From assembly GCF_003054555.1 (NCBI RefSeq), contig NZ_CP026304.1:1302001-1366000 (forward strand): 64,000 nt of DNA, written 5' to 3'. This DNA comes from Streptomyces lunaelactis (GTDB taxonomy: Bacteria; Actinomycetota; Actinomycetes; Streptomycetales; Streptomycetaceae). Shown in pieces: positions 17,293 through 24,394 of this stretch. A program made the position numbers and the translations under genes. Position 1 is the stretch's first letter. Every line of letters starts with the position of its first letter. The notes beneath the pieces are model-generated. The model was not told where the DNA came from, did not search any database, and was given only the letters and a program-made list of their open reading frames with translations.

Positions 17293-17710
17293 GCGGGTCG
17301 ATCTCGGTCACGACCACCAGGAGCTGGACCTCGGAGGCGCCGACCGCGATCCACCGGTCCTCGATCCGCCACAGGCTCACATCCGGGACCGTCGCGCTGA
17401 GCCGCAGCCACGGCTCCGGTATGGGTTCGTCAGCGGCTGCGCGCAGCGATGTGCTGAAGAGACTGAGGACATCGGCCTCACCCCAGCGCTTGGTGAGTAC
17501 TCTGAGCAAAGCCTCGTGCTCGGCCGCACGCTGCGCCGCTTTTGTCCCCTCGTCCCCCTCGTCCGCGTCCGCGCAGTCGCCGAAGTGCCCGTTCAGCTCC
17601 GCGATATGGAATCCGGGACCTGCCGTGCCGACGTCCGCCGGGCCCGGCTCCGCGGGGAACTCCCGGGAGCGCAGCAAGTCGATCATGTCGAGGTGCCGTG
17701 CCGTGGTCAT
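17288..17710 (-). CDS. hypothetical protein with MITE-derived stop codon
   Basis: 140 residues, not recognised. It is acidic and soluble, with AELNGHFGDCADADEGDE in the middle and a beta-rich C-terminus (LRLSATVPDVSLWRIEDRWIAVG, then EVQLLVVVTEID). There is no membrane segment. Its TAG (complement of 17288-17290) lies within the right terminal repeat of the MITE-like element, so the native C-terminus may have been trimmed or extended by the insertion. It is divergent from the GNAT-AAA gene. Confidence 0.6.
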   Translation of the reverse strand: MTTARHLDMIDLLRSREFPAEPGPADVGTAGPGFHIAELNGHFGDCADADEGDEGTKAAQRAAEHEALLRVLTKRWGEADVLSLFSTSLRAAADEPIPEPWLRLSATVPDVSLWRIEDRWIAVGASEVQLLVVVTEIDPP

Positions 17711-17881
17711 GCCCCCAGTAAACCTGCAGGCACTGACAACTGGCGCTCCGTCAGGCCATCTTGGAGGCGGCCCAGAGCCAGAACGGCCGACTTGCGGCAG
17801 CAGCTTGTGCGAAGTGGAGCACGACCCGGCGCACCGTCGCCCCTAGCCTCACCGGAACAGCACGAACGAGGGGCGGTACCG

Positions 17882-19171
17882 GTGAACTGGCTCATCCACG
17901 ACTACCGCGAGAGCGATCTCGCGGCAGTGGTCCACCTGATCGACACCACGGCCGAACTGGGGCAGGAGTCCGTCTTCTCCCTGGCCGAATGCATCGGCGC
18001 GCTCACCTCCCGGCAGCCCGCCGTCGTCGCCGTCCATCAGGGCGTCCCCATCGGGGCGGCGCTCGCCTGTGTGGCCGGAGAGCGCGCCTGGGTGATGCGT
18101 ATCGCGATCTCTTCCGTCTGGCGCGGCCGCGGGCTGGCCAGCGCGCTCCTCGTGGAGCTGGAGCGACGGCTCGTCGCCGCCCGCGTGGGCCGTATCGCCT
18201 ACGTCCTGCCCGAGGAGGACCTGCTCGGCGAGGGCCTGCTCAACGCCGGCTACACCCGGCAGCCCGCCGTGGCCTACTTCGAGAAGGTCGAGCCGCTGCA
18301 CGGCCCCGCGGCCAGCCTGCTGGAGGACCTCGGCGGCCGGTTCCTGCCGAGCGACCTGTGGGCCAAGGTGGCCGGCATGGAGGCGGAGAAGGATCTGATC
18401 GAACGGCGCGTCGTACTGCCGCTGGCCGAGCCGGAGCGGGCCGCCCGGCACGGGGTCAGGCCGCCGCGGGCCGTCGCGCTGTTCGGCCCGCCCGGGACCG
18501 GGAAGACGACGTTCGCCCGGGGCATCGCCTCCAAACTGGGCTGGCCGTTCGTCGAGCTGCTGCCTTCCCGGCTGGCCGACGAGGGCAATCTCGCGGCGGC
18601 GCTGCGCAGCGCGTTCGCGCGGATCGCGGAGCTCGAGCGGGTGCTTGTCTTCATCGACGAGGTCGAGGAGATCGCGCCGGTGCGCACCGAGCCCGCGCAG
18701 CCCGGCGGGATGCACGGGGTGACCAATGAACTGCTCAAGCTGATACCGGGCTTCCGGGAGCGGGACGAGCGGCTGCTGGTGTGTGCCACCAACTCGATCC
18801 GGTCGCTCGACCCGGCGTTCCTGCGGCCCGGCAGGTTCGACTATCTGATCCCCATCGGCACTCCGGACACGGCAGCGCGGGCTGCGATCTGGTCCCGGTA
18901 CACGGACGGCCGGGCCGATGTGGATGTGACCGTGCTCGTGGCAGCCAGTGAACTGTTCACTCCGGCCGATATCGAGCACGCGGCCCGGATCGCCGCCCAG
19001 TCCGCGTTCGAGCGGGATCTGGCGACCATCGGGATCGGGGCGGGCGATCAGCGGGCGCTCGGCGCGAGCACCGAGGACTATCTGGCGGCCGTCGCCCAGT
19101 GCAGGCCGACCGTGACACCCGAGATGATCGACCAGTTCGGCGCGGACATCACCGCCCACGCACGGTTCTGA
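17882..19171 (+). CDS. fusion of GNAT acetyltransferase and AAA+ ATPase
   Basis: 429 residues. Residues 1-145 form a GNAT domain (RIAISSVWRGRGLASALLVEL is the acetyl-CoA loop, YVLPEEDLLGEGLLNAGYTR the C-terminal part). Residues about 160-429 form an AAA+ module: Walker A GPPGTGKT at 202-209, Walker B VLVFIDEVEE with D259/E260, sensor 1 CATNS, arginine-finger region FLRPGRFDY, and a C-terminal helical lid. The AAA part is of the proteasomal-ATPase/FtsH/Cdc48 class. The GTG at 17882 is chosen because the frame upstream lacks similarity and GAGGGG lies 9 bases before. Function unknown; an ATP-driven acetylating remodeller is possible. Confidence 0.85.
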   Translation: MNWLIHDYRESDLAAVVHLIDTTAELGQESVFSLAECIGALTSRQPAVVAVHQGVPIGAALACVAGERAWVMRIAISSVWRGRGLASALLVELERRLVAARVGRIAYVLPEEDLLGEGLLNAGYTRQPAVAYFEKVEPLHGPAASLLEDLGGRFLPSDLWAKVAGMEAEKDLIERRVVLPLAEPERAARHGVRPPRAVALFGPPGTGKTTFARGIASKLGWPFVELLPSRLADEGNLAAALRSAFARIAELERVLVFIDEVEEIAPVRTEPAQPGGMHGVTNELLKLIPGFRERDERLLVCATNSIRSLDPAFLRPGRFDYLIPIGTPDTAARAAIWSRYTDGRADVDVTVLVAASELFTPADIEHAARIAAQSAFERDLATIGIGAGDQRALGASTEDYLAAVAQCRPTVTPEMIDQFGADITAHARF

Positions 19172-19300
19172 GGGCGCGCGGCGTGCGGCCGGTATTCGTG
19201 CCTCGCACATGCAGTCCCGCGCACCCCGTACGCCACTCGCCGCCCCTGCTGCCAACGAGTACGATCCGCCTGACACGCGCTCGAGCTGGGAGGACACACG

Positions 19301-20458
19301 GTGGGGCGGCTGACCGGCGGAGACCCGTCGCTGCTGCGGCGGATCAACTCCGCGGTGGTACTCCATGCACTGCGGGGCGCTGACTGCCCCACGCTCACGG
19401 ATCTGACCCGGATCACCGGGCTGTCCCGGCCCACCGTCGAGGGCGTGATCGAGGGACTCATCGAGACCGGTCTCGTCGTGGAGAGCGTCGCCGAGGAGGG
19501 CGGTACGCGCCGTCAGGGGCGGCCTGCCCGCAAGTTCCGGTTCCGGGCCGAGGCCGGGCATCTGCTGGGTGTCGAGATCGGATCGCACCGCGTCGCCGCC
19601 CTGCTCTCGGGTCTGGACGGGCGGATCATCGGCGCCGGTTCCCGGGATGTGTCGGAGGCGGCCTCCGAGGACGAGCGGCTGGAGCGGGTACGGCTGGTCG
19701 TCGCCGATGTACTGCGGCGGGCCGGGGTCGCACGCAGCAGTCTGCGGGCGGTCGGTGTCGGCTCCCCGGGGATCGTGGAGGCCGACGGCACCGTACGGCT
19801 CGGGACCGCGCTGCCCGGCTGGACCGGTCTTGCGCTCGGCGAGCGGCTGCGCAGGTCGTTCCGCTGCCCGGTGCTCGTGGAGAACGACGCCAATGCCGCC
19901 GCGGTCGCCGAGCACTGGAAGGGCGCGGCGACCGATTCGGACGACATCGTCTTCGTCCTGGCGGGGCTCAGCCCGGGAGCCGGGTCGCTGATCGGCGGGC
20001 GGCTGCACCGCGGCTTCGGCGGCGCGGCGGGCGAGATCGGGGCGCTGCATCTGCTGGGCCGCGAAGTGACCCCCGAGAAGCTGCTGTCGACGACGGACGA
20101 GCCGCTGCACCCACTCGACGAGCAGGCCGTGGCCGATGTCTTCACCCTCGCCAAGCAGGGCGATTTCCGGGCGCAGGCGGCGGTCGAACGGTTCATCCAG
20201 CGTCTGGTGCACGATGTGGCGGCGCTGGTGCTCGCCCTCGATCCGGAGCTGGTCGTCATCGGCGGCTGGGCGGCCGGCCTGGACGGCGTACTCGATCCGC
20301 TGCGCGACGAGTTGTCCCGCTACTGTCTGCGCCCGCCGCGGGTGGCACTCTCGCTGCTCGGCGAGGCGGCCGTGGCGACGGGCGCGCTGCGGCTGGCGCT
20401 CGACCATGTCGAGGAGCAGCTCTTCGCCGTCGAGCGAACGGTGACGGCCCGCCGCTGA
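19301..20458 (+). CDS. ROK family transcriptional regulator/sugar kinase
   Basis: 385 residues. An N-terminal winged helix (about 10-70, LTRITGLSRPTVEGVIEGL) precedes the ROK sugar-kinase fold: VGVGSPGIVEADGTVR, LVENDANAAAVAEHW and the second phosphate loop VFVLAGLSPGAG. The CxCGxxGC zinc motif usual in ROK proteins is not visible after GAAGEIGALHL, so zinc-dependent ROK features are missing. HTH-bearing ROK proteins are normally repressors of sugar catabolism. The start is GTG after GGAGGACACACG. Convergent with the GntR gene. Confidence 0.85.
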   Translation: MGRLTGGDPSLLRRINSAVVLHALRGADCPTLTDLTRITGLSRPTVEGVIEGLIETGLVVESVAEEGGTRRQGRPARKFRFRAEAGHLLGVEIGSHRVAALLSGLDGRIIGAGSRDVSEAASEDERLERVRLVVADVLRRAGVARSSLRAVGVGSPGIVEADGTVRLGTALPGWTGLALGERLRRSFRCPVLVENDANAAAVAEHWKGAATDSDDIVFVLAGLSPGAGSLIGGRLHRGFGGAAGEIGALHLLGREVTPEKLLSTTDEPLHPLDEQAVADVFTLAKQGDFRAQAAVERFIQRLVHDVAALVLALDPELVVIGGWAAGLDGVLDPLRDELSRYCLRPPRVALSLLGEAAVATGALRLALDHVEEQLFAVERTVTARR

Positions 20459-20533
20459 GCGCGAGCTCGGTGCGACGGGCCGTACGAAGAGACGTGACGT
20501 GCCGTACGACGACGGGACTTGAGGCAGCGTGGC

Positions 20534-21304
20534 TCAGGAAGCGCGGCGCTCCTGCTCCTGCTCGTGTTCGCTGATCTCCAGGTCGCCGGAGTCCCCGAAG
20601 GTGAGCCGGCAGGTGTCGGCGCGGTAGGTCGCGACCGAGACGGCCGCGGTCCTGCCCTCGGAGAAGTAGCGGGTGGTGACGACCAGGACGGGCGCGCCCG
20701 GCAGCCGGTCGAGCTCCTTGGCGTGGTCGGCACGCGCGGAGCCCAGCTCCACCGCGCGGTCCTGGCCCTCGAGGTCGAGCCGCTGGAGCTCACGCAGTAC
20801 GCCACGGGCGCGAGCGGGCCCGGACGGCGCGTCGATCGCGGAGAGCTCGGGCACGGACGAGACCGGCACATAGAGCAGTTCGGCGGCGACGGACTGGCCA
20901 TGGCTGACGCGCAGCCTGCGCACGGTGTGGGTCTCTTCGCCGGCGTCCGTGTCGAGCAGCCGTGCCACCGCCTGGGGCGGCACCACGTTCGTGCAGTCGA
21001 CGGACTGCCAGGCGTCCTGGCCGGCTCCCGGCCAGGCGTGCTCGGTAGTGGAGACGTCGACGCCCATACGGGGCGGGGCGACGGTCGTACCGACGCCACG
21101 GCGTCGCTGCAACCGGCCTTCCAGTTCGAGCTGTTCGAGCGCCTGCCGGAGCGTGGCGCGGGCGACTCCGAAGCGAGCGGCCAGATCCCGCTCGTTCGGC
21201 AGGATCTCGCCGACTGAGAAGTCCGAGTCGAGTGCTTCGCCGATCACGGTCTTGAGGTGCCAGTACTTCGGCTCCGGCACTGTTTCCAGCTGCGTGGTCC
21301 CCAC
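20534..21304 (-). CDS. GntR/UTRA family transcriptional regulator (DasR-like)
   Basis: 256 residues. A winged helix near residues 10-75 (LPNERDLAARFGVARATLRQALEQLELEGRL, split across turns) is joined to a UTRA ligand-binding domain (VSSVPELSAIDAP onward, with GAPVLVVTTRYFSEGRTAAVSVATYRAD at the end). This is the HutC/DasR subfamily, whose ligands are usually sugar phosphates or amino-sugar phosphates. The GTG at 21304 is preferred because GGAGG lies 6 bases upstream; a longer frame to 21418 overlaps its own promoter. A dre-like palindrome in that promoter suggests autoregulation or control by DasR. Confidence 0.86.
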   Translation of the reverse strand: MGTTQLETVPEPKYWHLKTVIGEALDSDFSVGEILPNERDLAARFGVARATLRQALEQLELEGRLQRRRGVGTTVAPPRMGVDVSTTEHAWPGAGQDAWQSVDCTNVVPPQAVARLLDTDAGEETHTVRRLRVSHGQSVAAELLYVPVSSVPELSAIDAPSGPARARGVLRELQRLDLEGQDRAVELGSARADHAKELDRLPGAPVLVVTTRYFSEGRTAAVSVATYRADTCRLTFGDSGDLEISEHEQEQERRAS

Positions 21305-21383
21305 CCTGATCCTCCGCAATCGCCGTGTCACCGGCGGCTTTTCCGCGCCCTTGTTTATTAAAGGTTCTTGCACTATCCCTCCG

Positions 21384-21412
21384 ACCATAGGACGGCGCAC
21401 ACCCTTGGTCAA
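21384..21412 (-). promoter_or_regulatory. promoter of the GntR regulator
   Basis: On the minus strand TTGACC (21412-21407) and TATGGT (21389-21384) are separated by exactly 17 bp. Transcription should start near 21377, giving a leader of about 70 nt containing an AT-rich TTTAATAAAC stretch. Confidence 0.6.
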
Positions 21413-21418
21413 GACCAA
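21405..21418. promoter_or_regulatory. dre-like GntR operator palindrome
   Basis: TTGGTCAAGACCAA is a perfect 14-bp palindrome with the GGTCnnGACC core and overlaps the -35 box of the GntR promoter. The DasR consensus as I recall it, ACTGGTCTAGACCAGT, matches 12 of 16 positions on the minus strand. Binding would block RNA polymerase. Confidence 0.6.
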
Positions 21419-21503
21419 TCCTGCGCCGGTTACGCAGCGCAGCGGGCCGGAGTCGCAGAGCGTTCACAGGACGTTCGTACCCTCGTGAAGCGCGCGCAGC
21501 ACA

Positions 21504-21534
21504 AGACCCCGCGCCCGATCCGGACACGGGGTCT
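21504..21534. terminator. terminator hairpin downstream of sigJ
   Basis: AGACCCCG at 21504-21511 is complementary to CGGGGTCT at 21527-21534, with a 15-base loop. It is about 20 bases after the sigJ stop in the direction of transcription and upstream of the GntR promoter. Confidence 0.55.
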
Positions 21535-21554
21535 GACGTGCGGTGTCGCAGGTT

Positions 21555-22439
21555 CTAAAGAGATGCCAGGGAGACCAGCTTGTCGGGGTTGCGGATGATG
21601 TAGACGCATTGGACCCGTCCGTCCAGAACCTCCAACTGGAAGACGCTGTCCGGCTTTCCGGCCGACAGGACGAGCAGCGCGGGGGCGCCGTTGATCTCGA
21701 TGAAGCGGAAGCCCATCTCCTGAATCGGCTGCTGCGCCACGGCGAAGAGGAAGCGTCCGACCTTGTCCGCGCTCTCCATGACACGCAGCGGCGCCTTCGC
21801 CTTGCCGCCGCTGTCGCCGACCAGCCGCACATCGGGCGCGAGCAGGGCGAGCAGCGCGTCGAGGTCGCCTCCGGACGCGGCGGCCATGAACCGCTCGGTG
21901 AGATCGCGGCATTGGGCCGGGTCGACGTCGTAGCGGGGCTTGCGCTCCTCGACATGCCGGCGCGCCCGGCCCGCGAGCTGCCGTACGGCCGCATCGGACC
22001 GGTCGAGCGTGGCGGCGATCTCGCCGTAGGGGAATCCGAAGGCTTCGCGCAGTACGAACACCGCACGCTCCAGCGGCGACAGCGCCTCCAGGACCACCAG
22101 TACGGCGAGCGTCACCGACTCGGCGAGGACCGCACGCTCGGCCGTGTCGGGCACGGTGTCACCGAAGTCGGTGGCGATCGGCTCCGGCAGCCAGGGGCCG
22201 ACGTACACCTCGCGCCGTGACCGGATCTGCCGCAGCCGGTCGACGGCCAGGCGGGTGGTGATCCGTACGAGATAGCCGCGCGGGTCCAGGACGTCGGTGC
22301 GCTCACCGGCGGACCAGCGCAGCCAGGCCTCCTGCACCACGTCCTCGGCGTCGGCCACCCGGCCGAGCATCCGGTAGGCCACTCCTGTCAGGACGGGCCG
22401 GAGGTCTTCGAAGACGTCGGTCACGGTGTCGGCTGCCAC
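21555..22439 (-). CDS. sigJ: ECF41-type RNA polymerase sigma factor SigJ
   Basis: 294 residues. Sigma region 2 (YRMLGRVADAEDVVQEAWLRW) and region 4 (LSPLERAVFVLREAFGFPYGEIA) are followed by a SnoaL-like C-terminal domain of about 110 residues. The three ECF41 signature elements are present: WLPEP near residue 83, DSGGK near 206 (DGGGK variant) and NPDKL near 282. In ECF41 factors the C-terminal domain both inhibits and promotes activity in cis, without a separate anti-sigma factor. The usual carboxymuconolactone-decarboxylase or oxidoreductase partner is absent; the divergent neighbour is an alpha/beta hydrolase. No TGTCACA/CGTC target promoter was found nearby. Confidence 0.88.
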   Translation of the reverse strand: MAADTVTDVFEDLRPVLTGVAYRMLGRVADAEDVVQEAWLRWSAGERTDVLDPRGYLVRITTRLAVDRLRQIRSRREVYVGPWLPEPIATDFGDTVPDTAERAVLAESVTLAVLVVLEALSPLERAVFVLREAFGFPYGEIAATLDRSDAAVRQLAGRARRHVEERKPRYDVDPAQCRDLTERFMAAASGGDLDALLALLAPDVRLVGDSGGKAKAPLRVMESADKVGRFLFAVAQQPIQEMGFRFIEINGAPALLVLSAGKPDSVFQLEVLDGRVQCVYIIRNPDKLVSLASL

Positions 22440-22527
22440 TCCCCCATCCCAGCCGACCTCGCACCGGCTGTCCAGGCGGTGCGGGTGCGTCGCGCGGCAC
22501 AGTGCACAGCAGGCCCTTCCCGCCCCC

Positions 22528-22556
22528 TTGAACTGGAAGCTACTGAGCGGTAATTG
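22528..22556 (+). promoter_or_regulatory. promoter of the alpha/beta hydrolase gene
   Basis: TTGAAC (22528-22533) and TAATTG (22551-22556) with a 17-bp spacer. +1 near 22563 would leave a 45-nt leader with AGGGAG before the ATG at 22608. It looks like a housekeeping promoter rather than an ECF41 one. Confidence 0.5.
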
Positions 22557-22607
22557 TTACTGACGGACTGTCTGCATCGGGCGGCCGGCGACACAGGGAG
22601 CAGCAGC

Positions 22608-23438
22608 ATGGCCGCAGAGATCTCCTTCCCCATCGAGACCCCCCGGGGCAGCCACACGCTGTCCGTCGCGTATGAGCGCGCAGGGAAGGGTGAGCCGCTG
22701 CTGCTGCTCCACGGCATAGGGCACCACTGGCAGGCCTGGGAGCCGGTGCTCGGGATCCTGGCCGCCGAACGCGATGTCATAGCCGTCGACCTGCCCGGAT
22801 TCGGCACCTCCCGCGCGCTGCCCGAGGGAGTGTCGTACGATCTCGCCGCCGTCCGCTCGGTGCTCGGCGCGCTCTGCGAGGCGCTGGACATCGAGCGTCC
22901 GCATGTCGCCGGGAACTCCCTCGGCGGGCTGCTCGCCCTGGAGTTGGGGCGCGAGAAGCTCGTACGGTCGGTGACGGCGCTCTCGCCCGCCGGTTTCTGG
23001 TCGCAGAGCGAGCGGCGCTACGCCTTCTTGGCGCTCCGCGCCATGCGCCTCGGTGCCGAGTCGATGCCCCTGCCGCTGATCGAGCGGCTGTCCCGGTCGG
23101 CCGCCGGACGGGCCGCGCTGACCAGCAGCATCTACGCCAGGCCCGGCCGGCGCTCACCCGAGGCGGCCGTCGCCGAGACGCTCGCACTCCGTGCGGCAGC
23201 CGGATTCCACCAGACGCTCGCCGCCGGCCGCGACATCCTGTTCACCGACGACGTGCCCGATGTGCCGGTCACCATCGGCTGGGGGACGCGGGACCGGCTG
23301 CTCCTGCGCCGCCAGGGCATCAGGGCCAAACAGGCCATCCCCAAGGCGCGCCTCGTCCGGCTGCCCGGCTGCGGTCACGTCCCCATGAACGACGACCCCG
23401 CGCTCGTCGCGCGCGTTCTCCTGGACGGGAGCCGCTGA
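22608..23438 (+). CDS. alpha/beta hydrolase
   Basis: 276 residues. The oxyanion segment LLLLHGIGHHWQAWEPV, nucleophile elbow GNSLGG (GxSxG, Ser near residue 103) and the terminal GCGHVPMNDDP histidine identify an alpha/beta-hydrolase_1 enzyme with a helical cap (about 130-200). Substrate unknown. The ATG at 22608 is chosen for AGGGAG 7 bases before it. Divergent from sigJ, so a functional link to the sigma factor is possible. A terminator hairpin follows. Confidence 0.85.
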   Translation: MAAEISFPIETPRGSHTLSVAYERAGKGEPLLLLHGIGHHWQAWEPVLGILAAERDVIAVDLPGFGTSRALPEGVSYDLAAVRSVLGALCEALDIERPHVAGNSLGGLLALELGREKLVRSVTALSPAGFWSQSERRYAFLALRAMRLGAESMPLPLIERLSRSAAGRAALTSSIYARPGRRSPEAAVAETLALRAAAGFHQTLAAGRDILFTDDVPDVPVTIGWGTRDRLLLRRQGIRAKQAIPKARLVRLPGCGHVPMNDDPALVARVLLDGSR

Positions 23439-24347
23439 CCGGCGCGCTGGGCCGTGTCTCGGCGGGATTTGCCAGACACGGCCCAGGACCCCCGAGCCGA
23501 GCGCCACCCCGCCGCCGACGAGCGCGCTGCCCGCAGCCTGTGCGATGCCGTACGCCCCGGTGCCGACGATCGGGGCGGTCAGCGCGGCGGAGACGGGGAT
23601 CAGGCCGGAGAAGAGGGTGGCCCGTTCGGCGCCGATCCGCTGCATGCCCATGTACCAGCAGACGAAGCCGATCACCGTGACGACAGCGGCCTGCCAGAGC
23701 AGCGCGACGGCCTCCTGTCCGGTGGGCACGGCCAGAAAGCCACGCCCGTCGAGCACGAGACCGAGGGCGGCCGACTCCAGGGCCGCCACGGCGCAGACGG
23801 TGGCGGAGAGCAGCTTCGGGCCGAGCGGTCGCAGCACCGGGACGGCGAGTACCGCGAACCCGACCTCGCCGACCAGCGCGGCCACCGACCAGGCGATGCC
23901 CGCCGGGTCGGTGCGGCCCCACCCCTGGACGGTGAAGGCGCCGGCCGCCACCAGCAGCGCGCCGTAGAGCACGGGCCGGATCGGGCGGCGGCCGCCCAGC
24001 AGCGGGACGAGGACCGCCACCATGACCGGCGCGCAGCCGACGAACACGCCTGGAACGGCCGGTTCCGCGGTGCGCTCCGCGGCCAGTATCGCGAGGTTGA
24101 AGCCGACCATCCCGACGGCGGCCAGCAGGGCGAGCCGGCCCCACTGGGGGCGGGTGAGGGAGCGCAGCGGAGCCGTACCGCCGCGCCCGAGAAGCGGCAG
24201 GAGCAGCAGAAAGGCCAGTCCGTAGCGGAGCGCCTGGCCGCCCGCGAACGGGTAGTCGCCGAGGACGCTGTTGGCGGTGAAGGAGGCGCCGACGAGGACG
24301 CAGGCGAGTGCGGCGAGCAACGACCCTCGCGGGGAGTACGTGTTCAT
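23154..24347 (-). CDS. EamA/DMT family transporter with no stop codon before the terminator
   Basis: 397 residues as the open frame reads. Ten hydrophobic segments with the two EamA repeats lie in residues about 1-285, where homologues normally end (GGGVALGSGVLG, near 23490). No stop codon exists in any frame from there through the shared hairpin at 23448-23485; the frame runs 330 bp into the antisense of the hydrolase gene, adding about 105 arginine/alanine-rich residues without similarity. Either the extension is translated or the terminated mRNA has no stop. Divergent from a MocR regulator that probably controls it. The substrate is unknown; such drug/metabolite transporters export amino acids or pyridoxine-like compounds. 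Confidence 0.75.
   Translation of the reverse strand: MNTYSPRGSLLAALACVLVGASFTANSVLGDYPFAGGQALRYGLAFLLLLPLLGRGGTAPLRSLTRPQWGRLALLAAVGMVGFNLAILAAERTAEPAVPGVFVGCAPVMVAVLVPLLGGRRPIRPVLYGALLVAAGAFTVQGWGRTDPAGIAWSVAALVGEVGFAVLAVPVLRPLGPKLLSATVCAVAALESAALGLVLDGRGFLAVPTGQEAVALLWQAAVVTVIGFVCWYMGMQRIGAERATLFSGLIPVSAALTAPIVGTGAYGIAQAAGSALVGGGVALGSGVLGRVWQIPPRHGPARRSAAPVQENARDERGVVVHGDVTAAGQPDEARLGDGLFGPDALAAQEQPVPRPPADGDRHIGHVVGEQDVAAGGERLVESGCRTECERLGDGRLG
23448..23485. terminator. bidirectional terminator inside the EamA reading frame
   Basis: TGGGCCGTGTCT (23448-23459) is perfectly complementary to AGACACGGCCCA (23474-23485), with a 14-base loop that can itself pair GGC with GCC. It sits 10 bases after the hydrolase stop, between two convergent genes. 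Confidence 0.75.
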
Positions 24348-24371
24348 GGAGCCGACGCTAGAAAGCGGAGC

Positions 24372-24388
24372 GGTCCGGATTAAGGTCC
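24372..24388. promoter_or_regulatory. GGTCC direct repeat in the eamA-mocR intergenic region
   Basis: GGTCC occurs at 24372-24376 and 24384-24388, 12 bp apart, in the 47-bp gap between the divergent genes. MocR regulators often bind paired direct repeats in such gaps. Inferred operator. Confidence 0.4.
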
Positions 24389-24394
24389 ACTTCC

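Noticed and set aside
17849..20407. 852-codon minus-strand frame opposite the GNAT-AAA and ROK genes
   Set aside because: Same cause; the plus-strand proteins carry complete, ordered motifs.
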